Shown here piece after piece: positions 10,901-21,874 of a DNA stretch of 64,000 nucleotides. The first letter of the stretch is position 1, and each line of letters opens with the position of its first letter. The notes beneath the pieces were generated by a model. The model searched no databases. It was given only the letters and a program-made list of their open reading frames with translations, and was not told the DNA's origin. This DNA comes from Diospyros lotus (lineage: Eukaryota; Streptophyta; Magnoliopsida; Ericales; Ebenaceae): positions 50,355,716 to 50,419,715 of the forward strand of contig NC_068338.1 of the NCBI RefSeq assembly GCF_014633365.1. Direction: 5' to 3'. A program made the translations under genes and the position numbers.

Positions 10901-13900
10901 AGTCCTGCTTCAGAATCTACTGTTGATGAGCTTCGTCATGAGATCTCTGTTCGTATCTGATAGCTATATTACAAAAGTTCTAATTTTCCATGGCTTCTGT
11001 TATATGAATTCTCTTTTCATTATGGCATTTATTTCAAAACAATGTCCAGAAAATTCAAGTTGGCATACAAGAGAAGGAAATGATGTTAGAAAAAAGCCTT
11101 ATTGGTATGAAGGAGGCAGAAAATAGAGCCAATGATCTAAAAGCCTCATTTGAGAATTTATGTGGTATGGTAGTTTTTGTTGCTCAGATCATTATCAATT
11201 CACACTTCAACAGTTAATGTGCATCGTTTTCCTTAATGAAAAATGTAGAGTCGGCCAAAGGGGAAATTGATGCGTTTGAGGAAGCTGAGCGTAAACTAAT
11301 GCTAATTGAAGAAGAATTACGGTCTACAGAAGCAGTTACCTCCTTCTATCCTTTACTCTTGCTGAACCTACCTCTCTCTCTATACGCTCATGCACACACA
11401 CACACACACACATCCTGATATCTATTTAACTCTCTTTCTCTATCTAACTTTTATGTAGTGCTATGCTTATTTGGGGATGCAAATTTCTTCTCTCTCTGAT
11501 AGCAATCTCTTTCTCAGGAAAAGATTCATTATGAAAAAGTGATGAATGAAAAGGTCATCCCCGAAATCAAAGAGGCAGAGACACAGTGTCAGGAGCTTGA
11601 AAACTACCGGGGGGTGTGTGCTGAAATCATTCTTATGTAGATCCATGTTTTCTACAAGTGCAAACCAACAATTTTTCGTGGTTTAGTAGCTGTAATGAAC
11701 ATGAGAAAAAAAAGTATGGTAGCATATTGGTCAATGATTTGGTTAAAACATTGGCACTCTCTAACAAATAAGAAAAGAATATATGTAGTAAGGTAGGAGT
11801 AGCGCCTATTGAAGATATGATGTATTCATCTATTAAGATGGTTTGAACATGGGAGGAGAAGACCAATAGGCACATCTATGAGGCAAGTGGATGAAATGGA
11901 GAATGTTTGTAGCAAAAGAGGGAGAGAGACAACAGGAAACTTGCTGGGAAACCCTAAACATGACAGGATATAAAAATGGACTGACAGAAGATATTGCCAT
12001 GGATGGAGATTGTTGGGTTCTAGAATTCATGTGGCTGATCTAACTTAGTAGGATTAAGGCTTGTCATTATTGTTGATTGGCACACACAACAGGTCCATAG
12101 AATCTTTAAACCAATGCCTGTTCATACACTATTAGATTAGCTGTTAAATATTTGAAGTGTGTTAGGAGTAAAAATAACTGTATAAAGAGATAAAATTACC
12201 AATCTCTATCTGTTTTAAGCGTATAGATTAGTTGGTAGGTGCAAATTTAACAGTTTATTACAATAGACGAAAAATCATGCTTTCAAACCTCACCAACCCA
12301 ATATTTAAATACTTGCTTGTGTTTGACCTTGTTATGAAGGAATGTTTGGCCGTAGTTATTGAGAATTACCCCTCTGAATGTTTATAGTGTATGCTTTTTT
12401 TTTTTTTTTGTTTTTTTGTGAGTTGGGGATAAGCATCTACCAGCTATTTATGTCAACTATGTAATGTGTTGCAGGAGAGTCACAGAAAAGCTTCGATTAT
12501 TTGTCCAGAAAGTGACATTGAAGCTTTAGGGGGCTGTCAAGGGAGTACTCCAGAGCAACTTAGTGCACAATTAACAAGGCTAAATCAGAGATTTCAACGT
12601 GAGAGTGAGAGGTATAAATGTGATATGTTTTCTTCTATCCTATCTTGAATAAAAATGAAGTGTAGTTTGAAATGTGAAAGTTTCCTATGCAGATATACTG
12701 AATCAATAGATGATCTCAGAATGTTGTATGAGAAAAAGGAGCGTAAAATATTGAGAAAACAGCAAACATACAAAGCTTTTCGAGAGAAGTTGAATGTGAG
12801 TTTTATATTTCTAGCTGTTTCTGAAAAACAAGATATTTTTTGTGCATTAGAAATCACTTGTTTTAATCTAATTTTTAGATACATATATCTATTCTCTTGA
12901 TCTAACTTTTGGAGCAGAAAGTGTGACATGGTTCAAGTTGCTGATGATGCATGCTAATGTACTCGATGATACTTATTGTGGGATATTGATTTGTATTGCT
13001 GTCAAGCCCTTGAATTAGGGCTTGCAATTTGGTGATATGAGAATGCTAGAATTGATAGAAAAGAGAGAACAGAAAGAAAGGAGAAGGATAGAGAGAATCA
13101 ATAGAGAGAGACTTTGATTATTCATTTTTCAAGATATCCCTCAAAGTGCCATAGGTCTATCTTTTATAGGACCTCTAGCTACCTCAACTACCTTCTACCT
13201 CCCCAACGGCTTCAATTAGCCGCTTATAGTATTTCTACTACTTCTTTATTTCCTTATTTAGACCCTAACATTCTACAATATTACACACTACTCCCTAGGG
13301 TCGTGACAATTGCTTGCACTTATAGTACATAATTTTCACTGTGATTCTAGTTGCAAATGTTGTACTTGGATGATTCAAAACTCCAACAGTATTTAATTCT
13401 AGAAGATGGTTTTCCTAGAAAGAATGTTGATTCTTGACTACAATATGCATTTCTATCAGAAGCAACAAACAAAATATTGATGCATTTGTTTTGAATATCC
13501 AACATTTATTTTTACTTACCCTTTTTCATCAAAACAAAATATCATTGCAGAATTGAAATCATAAATTTATTTTAAATGACACAAAAGAGCCGAAGTGCAG
13601 GAATAAAATTAGTCATTCTGGACACAAAGAAAGTTACTTATTCCCATATTGTGTTACTAGAGGTACCTTCTTTTTGTAAATTATACAACCGATGTATTTC
13701 TTTGAAAAATTTGATGTCTGTATACAAGCAATCATAAATTTTATTTTATTGGAACCTATGAATAGGTTTGTGATAGGTTGGATGATGACCAAGAAAAACT
13801 TTGTTAGAAACTTTCAAGCATGATGTGTGTTATAATGGCTTAATAGAAGAGATGGCCTAAATAAAGATGATTGGCAAGCTAGAATCCATGTAGCTGAATC

Positions 13901-16900
13901 CTTCTATTGTGATTAAGGCTTGATATCTTGTGTTCAACAGAGACAACAAACAGCCATGATGTACGGTATATAGGACCTGCATTTCTTTTTTTTATATTAT
14001 TATTATTTTTTATTTTCTCTTTGCTTATTCCTTCCCTGTGGTTTTTGTTTCTTGAGATTTTCCAATTGCATGGAATGGCATCTTCTGTTTTTGAATTCTA
14101 TGATATCTTGCTGCCATTAATTTATTTCTCATCCTTTCCTTAGTCTTATCATTTTCATTACCTGTCCTCACCATGACAATTCATTTGTAATTCAAACATA
14201 GGCATGCCAGAAAGCCCTAGAATTGAGATGGAGCAAATTTCAGAGAAATGCAACTCTTTTGAAGCGCCAGTTGACTTGGCAGTATGAGCTGCTTTTCCAT
14301 ATAGTGTGAATTCTTCAGATATATGTTTTACAAGAATTTATACAGCCCATATGGCTGTCCTAAACATCTGAATCTTTTCTACTGTTACATGAACAATTAT
14401 TTTTTGACCAGATTTAATGGGCATTTGAGAAAGAAAGGAATCAGTGGCCATGTTAAAGTTAGCTATGAAGAGCAGACACTTTCAATAGAGGTAAGCAATT
14501 TACATTGTTTTGGAATGTTATTGTTGCTGTGGTTTTTTGTCCCGGAGAAAACAAATGAATATTAAGTTTTTTGCTATATTTATCCTGTAGTACCCAAATC
14601 AATGAGAATCTTTAACTTTATTCATTTCCAATGCCTGGGTTTATTCTTGACTAGAGGGAGAGAGCCTGATCTAGTTCTATCTTTCTGCAGGTGAAGATGC
14701 CCCAAGATGCTTCGCATAACAATGTCCGTGACACTAGAGGGCTCTCAGGTTTGTTCAATGTTTGTGTAGTTCATGTATATGTTCTTGGACCTCTATGCTG
14801 TTTTATTTTTATTTTTTTTAATGCAATCAACTCATAAGTTTGATTGACCTATGACCTTTTATTGATTTAATCATACTAGCAGAGGATACTGCATTTTCTT
14901 TAGAGCAATGAACACTTTGGAAACAAATCAATGTTATTTCTGCCCGTGTATGAGACACTTTTAGGAAAACAAGATGCCTTTAATGTATGGCTTATATGTC
15001 CATAGTCTCTCTATAATTCAAATATTGACCTTACGAGTTAACTGTCTTTAATTACCAACTATACAAATAGACCTGGAAAAATTGTACCCAGTCCAGAAAA
15101 AAGGCGCTTTTCATTCCTTGAAAGGTTAGCAGTGTCCTCATATCAACACAAGCTGCCAACAAAGTAGTTCTGCTGATTTGGTGCTTACCATACTTCCTAG
15201 ATGGCTCCACCACCCTGCAAGAGCCTTATTGATGATAATAAGTTATCTAATCCATAGGCCCCCTTCTTAGGAGTTTAGCATACCGCCTTCTAGCATACTA
15301 AATGTTACTTCAATTCTTACCTGACTCTCTCTTAATTTCTGAAACCTATCAGCCACAAAAAGGGGATGTTACAAAAGGATAAAGAATTAGGCAAGGTGGA
15401 TGTAGTACTCTCTAAGCTTTGCCTTTTCATGAGCAATGTATTTACCTATAAATGCATGCCTTTCTCTCCACTATGTGCAGCTTATAGCCAAAAAGCAATT
15501 TTAGCTATATTAGGGGTATATCTTGTTGTTTAACTGTCAGTGGAGCCATGCATGAACATAGTCATGTTCGTCATCCACTTTTGGTAAACTTGTGATGGAT
15601 ATTTTATTAGGTGGGGAACGATCTTTCTCAACATTGTGCTTTGCACTAGCTCTACATGAAATGACAGAAGCTCCATTTCGTGCAATGGACGAATTTGATG
15701 TGTTCATGGTAAGTTCTTTTTCAAAGTGATCACTCACCTTATATCCAGAAATGGCTTGTCTTTTGGCCTTGTTGAAGTTGTGAAGAAAAATATATTTTTC
15801 AACTTTCTCACTTAATTTTCATAAACAGGATGCAGTTAGCCGGAAAATAAGCTTAGACGCACTTGTGGATTTTGCTTTGGCACAAGGATCCCAGTGGATA
15901 TTTATCACCCCTCATGATATCAGGTTGTGGTTTTACTATGGTGTTTGATTGATGTCTGTTTTAAAAAGTTGCTGTCATTTTGCATGATGATGCCTTATTG
16001 AAACCTTCAATTGATTTAGATATTGTATCACTGATGGAAACCTAGCCTTGATTACACAATTGGTTAAATTTTAGATATTATATTTATTTATTTGAGGCAA
16101 GTGCACCTTTGGGCCCAACTAGTGGGATCAAAGGCTTGTGATGGTGATGATCATGACAACAATGATGAAGTGCACCTTTGGGCCACCTTGATGCTGACAT
16201 AATCCAGGTGGAATGTCATCTGTCAGGAGGTGTTAGGCTTAATGAGGGCAAGGTGTAAAATCTTCATAGGCAAATGAACTTTGCAATCATGCATGCACTA
16301 GATTTCACCTGGCTCAGTATCATCTCAGAATGAAGAGTATAATCCTAAAATGTCTACTTGATGCTTCTCATTATGTACAAGAACTGAAAATCATTGGAAT
16401 AGATCATAAATTTGTTGGCATTTAGCATTACTAGGTCATTTATATCTGAATTTTTCATAATTTTCATCTTTCACAAAGGTTTTAGTCACTTTTTTGATGA
16501 TAATTCTTTCAGTCTTATGGCTTGTGAACATGCCAAGGCTCTTTTATCAGACAGCTTACCTGCTGAGCAACTTCGTCAAAATCTCTGGATTTGCACTCTA
16601 TTTAGTCTTCTTATCCCTAACTTGGTTGTTGATACTGAGTAATGTTAAACCTTTGTGTGAGGGAATGAGGATTTTGTGCTGCACATAGTAATAATATCAA
16701 GTATTTATTTAGTTAATCGTGCTTGGGAACATCTTTTTGTGAAACCGTGCTTCTAGATCCAACTTTCATTAAACATATTGCACAAGGCTCCTGGTATTGC
16801 AGGCTCTGGGGAAGGTCGATTGTATGCAGCCTTGCCCTTACTTAGCAAAGAAGCTATTTCCTGACCTTAACCTGCGACATCCAAATAATCTAAACCTTAA

Positions 16901-17806
16901 ATGTTGTCATTCTTGTCACCTGGATACCTTGAAAAAGTTAAATTCAGATTTGGGTATTGCACTGTATTCAGAAATAGGAATCCAAGTAGCATTGTGTTGT
17001 GTAAAATCAAGCAGTTTTAAGATATCATTCCTATTCAAATTTGTCATTGAGTACAATATTAATATTAATATTAATGCACTGAGTTGTGGTAGATATGCAT
17101 CTTGGAGTTGAATTCTGCAAATACTGTTATCTGTAAAGAAAAGTAGTTTTACATTTCTATTATTTTAACATGCAAGATTCAGTCTCTGAAGCTTTGTGAA
17201 GTAGATTCATGGATTCTGCAATTTTCTTTAGCATATATTACCAGTGATTAACTAGATTCACTGATTTGATGTGACAAAACAATGGTGGTGATGGTGATTC
17301 AGGGATAGTTTAAGATTCCCCAAGTTATAAGGGTTTTTTGAAACATTGATGCTGCCTTGTAGAACTGACTTAATCTATTGCTCTACTGGGCTGAACTGTA
17401 CTTTTGGTTTATGTTTGTGGATTTTGTTTCTGTTTGAGACATGCTTGTTCTAGCTTTCTGTCGTCGTACAGGAAGGTGGAATCATGATCTTTATCTATAA
17501 TATATTATTTTTCCTGTCAACACATTATTGAGCCATTTCAATTGTTTTTATTTTATATTTATTTTGTAGATAAAGTATGTTAATCTTATAGCCTTTCTAT
17601 TTTATTCTATTTTCCCGTTGTTTTGTAGTTAATTGGAAGGTTACTTTTATTTGAACGGTATATTAGTAGCATATGAATATTTGATCACCCACCATACTTG
17701 TTTTCTCATTTAAGATTATAGAACTAAATTCCAGTATATTTGTTTCAGCGTGGTAAAACAGGGAGAGAGGATAAAGAAGCAGCAAATGGCAGCACCCCGA
17801 TCATGA
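7996..17806 (+). CDS. SMC6: SMC6-type structural maintenance of chromosomes protein, C-terminal half (13 exons, 5' part outside window)
   Basis: Exons: 7996-8200, 10817-10948, 11050-11164, 11249-11334, 11518-11613, 12475-12611, 12693-12795, 14202-14281, 14412-14490, 14691-14748, 15611-15708, 15829-15923, 17749-17806. All introns are GT-AG and the joined frame is open for 446 residues to TGA at 17804. The product matches the plant SMC6A/SMC6B (MIM) C-terminus: the QTILPPNKR segment after the hinge, a long Glu/Lys-rich returning coiled coil, the [11 protein letters not shown] and RELTWQFN-like blocks, the ABC signature [10 protein letters not shown] (encoded across exons 10-11), Walker [13 protein letters not shown], the H-loop ITPHD and the conserved [11 protein letters not shown] tail. 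SMC6 pairs with SMC5 in the SMC5/6 complex, which acts in homologous-recombination repair of chromosomes in the nucleus. The N-terminal Walker A head, outgoing coil and hinge are not in the window; the first exon starts at a normal splice boundary, so a very large intron or a truncated gene is possible. Confidence 0.93.
8201..10816 (+). other. SMC6 intron, 2.6 kb, with two unassigned open stretches
   Basis: A normal GT-AG intron by its ends. It contains two reading frames of non-repetitive composition: about 9115-9222, which is followed by a splice-donor-like GTAAGC, and 9933-10139 (68 codons, ending TGA). Neither resembles SMC6 or a family I can name. They may be chance frames or remains of a captured gene fragment. 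Confidence 0.4.
11393..11412 (+). repeat. (CA)n microsatellite in SMC6 intron
   Basis: About ten CA dinucleotides in a row in the intron after the 11249-11334 exon. Confidence 0.9.
13000..13308 (-). mobile_element. Solo LTR with perfect target duplication in SMC6 intron
   Basis: The 309-bp block starts TGTCAAGCCC and ends GTCGTGACA, so on the minus strand it is TGTCACGACC...CTTGACA with matching inverted ends. It is flanked by identical 5-bp repeats ATTGC at 12995-12999 and 13309-13313. On the minus strand a TATA-like CTATAAAAG (complement near 13152-13160) lies in the middle. There is no internal region. The TGTCACGACC start is shared with the Gypsy-type element at 45906, so a related superfamily is likely. 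Confidence 0.9.
14749..15610 (+). other. SMC6 intron splitting the ABC signature exons
   Basis: A GT-AG intron between the exon ending in LS and the one starting GGERSF. Nothing else is recognised in it. Confidence 0.7.
15924..17748 (+). other. Last SMC6 intron, 1.8 kb
   Basis: It separates the exon with the ITPHD H-loop from a 58-bp final exon. It is AT-rich, with no recognisable element. Confidence 0.7.
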
Positions 17807-19569
17807 TATCTTCGTCAGCATTCGGCAACCTCTGCTTCTTTGTAAGCATGCATATCAGATCCTTTACTCAGTTGTGTTTCTATATAATAATAGTATGGGT
17901 CTCAACAGCGTGCGTGTGTTTTGTTTTTCTTGCTTTTGGAATCGAGACTTGTTTCCAAATGCATGTGGCTCTTCGAAGCTAGATGAGATATCTTAGTGCT
18001 AATTAAAAAAAGAAAAAAAAGGGGTCAGTACTTAATTGGCTTCTCATCTACAATCAAAAGTTACTTATCTAAATTGAATGTTCAAGTAATAAAAAAACCA
18101 CATATTGCTGTTACTATGTATATGAACGTATATACTAAACGTAACATACATAAACCTTTTACTGATTCCGTGGCACTCTCTCAGTGCCAATGCAGTCACG
18201 ACGCCATTTTTTGATGCTCTTCATGTAATTCTTAGCTTATCTGCTGTTTTGGTAGGGTTTGAAACTGCATATCTTCAACAACAGCTCAGTACAGGTTTTG
18301 GCATCTGAATGATGGCCTCCAGCCTTACATGATGGATATTTTTGCTCTGTGATGAAAGAATTACAAAATATTTAGTGATGTCTGTTCCCTATGAAAAATC
18401 ATTTGTATGGCATTCCTTGTATAAAGCCAACTGGTTTGAACTCTTCTCATCTATAGGTATTAGGGAACTGTAACATTTATATTAAAAAAATGTGAATTTA
18501 TTTATTTTTTGTTTTGCAATACCAAATGGAGCCTTATGCATTGGTCTTTGGGTGCCCTCTATAGTCTGTCTTTTTATAAAGAAAATAAAAAAAGAAAGAA
18601 AAGAAAAAAAAGAAAAGAAATGACTTTCTGAATAAAGAGAAATTTTGCGAATAGGTTGTCTGAATAAATGTCGATATAATAAAATAGATAAATTGTCTTA
18701 ACACATTAATTTGGATAAGTCTGTAAGTTTTTTCATTATACAAGAAGTAGATATATGATTCTAAAATGAAATGTATAAAAATAAAAATATATATATAAAT
18801 AATTATCTTTAAATTTTATAATTTTTATTTTATAAGAAAGTTAGTAACGCCATCTGACTAATCAGTTAGGGCACAATCTTATAGGTTTTAAGTGTGAAAA
18901 AATTCTTTTATTTCATGTTTGTGAAAGTTCTCCAAAGATTATAGTAATAATAATTTTATATTTTTCCTAGGTACTAAAAAGTGTAAATCTTAGGGATGAA
19001 TATAGATTGTATTCTTACCGTTTTTTTAAAATATACATATTTATTCAATTCATCTTAATTTTTTTTTATTAAAATTAAGGTAGATGATGTAACAAGAAAA
19101 TAACAATATATATATATAATTTATGCAACATTCTTAATTACGTAAATCTATACAATATTCTTAACAATATAAATTCAAACAAACACAAATAAAATCTTTA
19201 TCTAAATAACATGCATCATTAAACAGCTCAAACAAAAAATCTTTATTCATATGTAACGCACCTCAATTTTGTGATTTGACTGATTAAGGTTTAAAATTAA
19301 TGTGCGGGCGGCACATGTTTTATATATACAAAGAAACGTATTTCTTTTTTTGTATAAGAAGTTAAGAACGTCGTTGTAAGTTGGATTTTAGTAGTGTTAA
19401 AACGAAGACAAAACAGTAACGTTTATGTTCACGAAGACCAACACAACAGTCAAAATCAGAAGGCAAATTCAAATTTGCAGACCCCACATGTCGGAAGTGG
19501 AAGTCCGTTAGAACTTGAATCAGATAGATAGAAGCCTGGAATGGAAACTCGAAACTGACTAAAATCAAC
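17807..19569. other. SMC6 3'UTR and AT-rich intergenic DNA
   Basis: The first few hundred bases are the likely SMC6 3'UTR. The remainder is AT-rich with A/AG tracts near 18590-18620 and TA tracts near 18787-18799 and 19107-19118. No gene is seen. The last 200 bp should contain the promoter and leader of the F-box gene. Confidence 0.5.
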
Positions 19570-21675
19570 TTGGCAAATGGCAATGGCAATGGCCATGGCC
19601 TGGCAGAAGCAGTAAACAAACATATCGAAGAAGAATGTTGGGAGAGAGAAAGAGGTGATACAGGGTCTGGAAGGCTACACACAAAACCATGCCGTCTTCA
19701 CCGACTAAAACAGAGCCGCCGGCCGAGCTGGTCACACCTTTGGCTCGGCAACACCCACAAAGCAGCTCTCAACCATGTCCTCTTCGCCATGAAAACCCAA
19801 CTCTTCCATCGCTCAAACCCAATCTCCCTCCTCTCCGACGAGCTTCTTCTCCAAATCCTCTCCAGGCTTCCCCACTCCCAAAGAAACTCCAATTTCCTCG
19901 TCTCAAAACAGTGGCTGAACCTTCAAGGCCGCCTCGTCCGATCCCTCAAGCTTCTCGACTGGAACTTCCTCGTGTCCGGTCGCTTGTTTCTCCGATTCCC
20001 AAACCTCACCCATATCGATCTGGTTCACGGATCCATAATTTCTCCTAGACACTCACCCATTTTGCTGACCCACAAACTGGTTTCCTTCCACGTCGATTCC
20101 CATCTTTCTCCAAATGGGTTTGCCCCGGAGAATTACGCTTCCATGTTATCAGTCGATCAAATTGATTCTGGTTTGAAAGCATTAGCCTGTAGGTACCCTA
20201 ATTTGAGAAAGCTTGTGGTTGTCAACGCCAGTGAAATGGGTCTGTTGAGTGTTGCAGAGGAGTGTCCTACACTGCAAGAGCTGGAGCTGCATCGGTGCAC
20301 CGATCAGGTTCCGTTAAATTGTTAACCATCGTCTTATTTAAAAATTTAAACAAATAGATCTCTAAAAACTATATTAGTAGACAAAGAGTTAATTTATCTT
20401 GTTTGTTATTGTTTTTACTCTCAACAGGTTCTGCGTGGGATTGCGGCTATCCAGAATCTTAGGATTCTGAAATTGGTGGCAAATGTTGATGGGTTTTATT
20501 ATGGGTCTTTGGTTTCGGACATTGGGTTGACTATATTGGCAGAAGGGTGTGGGAGGCTGGTGAAACTTGAGCTCAGTGGATGTGAGGGAAGCTATGAAGG
20601 GATGAAGGCAATTGGGGAGGGTTGTGAAATGCTGGAAGAGTTGGTTTTGGTTAATCACAGGATGGATGGTGGGTGGTTGTTGGCTCTTTCATTTTGTCGG
20701 AATTTGAAGACTTTGAGGTTTCAGGGATGTAAGAGAGTGGATTCTGGTCTAGGGCTCGATGAGTGCTTGGCATCTTGCCCTTTGCTAGAGCGTTTGATTC
20801 TTGAAAGGTGCCAATTGAGGGACAAGGGGAGTTTAAGAGCTTTGTTTCTTGTATGTGAAACTGTAAGGGAGATTGTTTTTCAGGACTGCTGGGGATTGGA
20901 GAATGATGCGTTCGGGATAGCATGCATTTGCAGGTTTGAGGCTTTCTCTCTTCATTCACTTGTACTACAGCAAAGGCCGGGTTGGGATAGGATTGTACTC
21001 GTATGCGCATGTCTTCCTCTTGTTCTTCTGTAAAAAAGATGTTGGTCAAAGAGTCATGTTAATAGGCAAAGGAATAAAAATCCCATGTCAGTCAACTGAA
21101 AATAATTTAAATGAGCTTCCAAAATAGCTTGGATTTTGGGTTGAACGTCTGTAGATGATGGCATCATCAGTGCCACTCTATAATACAACAAGAAGAATTC
21201 ATGATATTTGAAGTTTTACATCAGCTGTCGACTACCTAATTAACACAAGTTCTGTCTCTTGATTGTGTTTAAATTTTATCTCTTGGTTATGTCTATAAAT
21301 ACTCTACACATCAATCGTAAATCATAGAATGTCATTCAAAACAAATACAAAATTTATTTATTTTGAGTCTTTATGTTTCTACTGAGTTTTTGTAACTTCT
21401 TTTTCAGGGGGGTGAAATTCCTATCTCTAGAAGGCTGTTCACTGCTAACAACTCAAGGCCTGGCGTCTGTGCTGTTCTCTTGGAAAGAGCTTCAAAGCCT
21501 TGAAGTTGTATCATGTCAAAACATAAAGGACAATGAAGTTACACCTGCACTTTCAGCTTTGTTTTCTCAGCTTAAAGAGCTCAAGTGGAGGCCCAACACC
21601 AAGTCTCTCCTTTCATCTACCCTTGCTGGCACTGGCATGGGAAAGAAGGGATCTAAATATTTCAAAAAGTACTAA
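19570..21675 (+). CDS. F-box/LRR protein (At5g51370/At5g51380-like), three exons, N-terminal frame disturbed
   Basis: Exons 19570-20307, 20428-20933 and 21408-21675, all with GT-AG junctions, give about 503 residues from the first ATG, or 430 from the ATG at 19789. An F-box follows that second Met: [16 protein letters not shown], then the [19 protein letters not shown] block. Exon 2 and 3 carry degenerate leucine-rich repeats of the cysteine-containing type ([27 protein letters not shown]), and the protein ends with a basic [11 protein letters not shown] tail. F-box/LRR proteins are substrate receptors of SCF ubiquitin ligases; the target is unknown. The family usually starts with a short MPSSP-like N-terminus, and such a start (ATG 19689) is present but in another frame, joined only if one C at 19737-19738 is ignored. 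Start assignment is therefore uncertain. Confidence 0.88.
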
Positions 21676-21874
21676 ATAAAACCCTGCTTTTCATCTAGCA
21701 CGAGCGTGTTACAAAGTTCATTTCTATGTTTATTTTATTATTATGTATCAAGTGATATCAAAACAATACCAAACACTTCCACCGTCCCTTAATATTACTT
21801 TCCATATTAGGATATGGAGCAATGTATCATATGGCATGTAATAAAAATCATGTAATATATAATAGCTATTGATG

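Noticed and set aside
19689..20048. 119-codon frame starting MPSSPTK as a separate gene
   Set aside because: Beyond the first 16 codons it overlaps the F-box exon in another frame; only its beginning is likely genuine, as the displaced N-terminus of the same gene.
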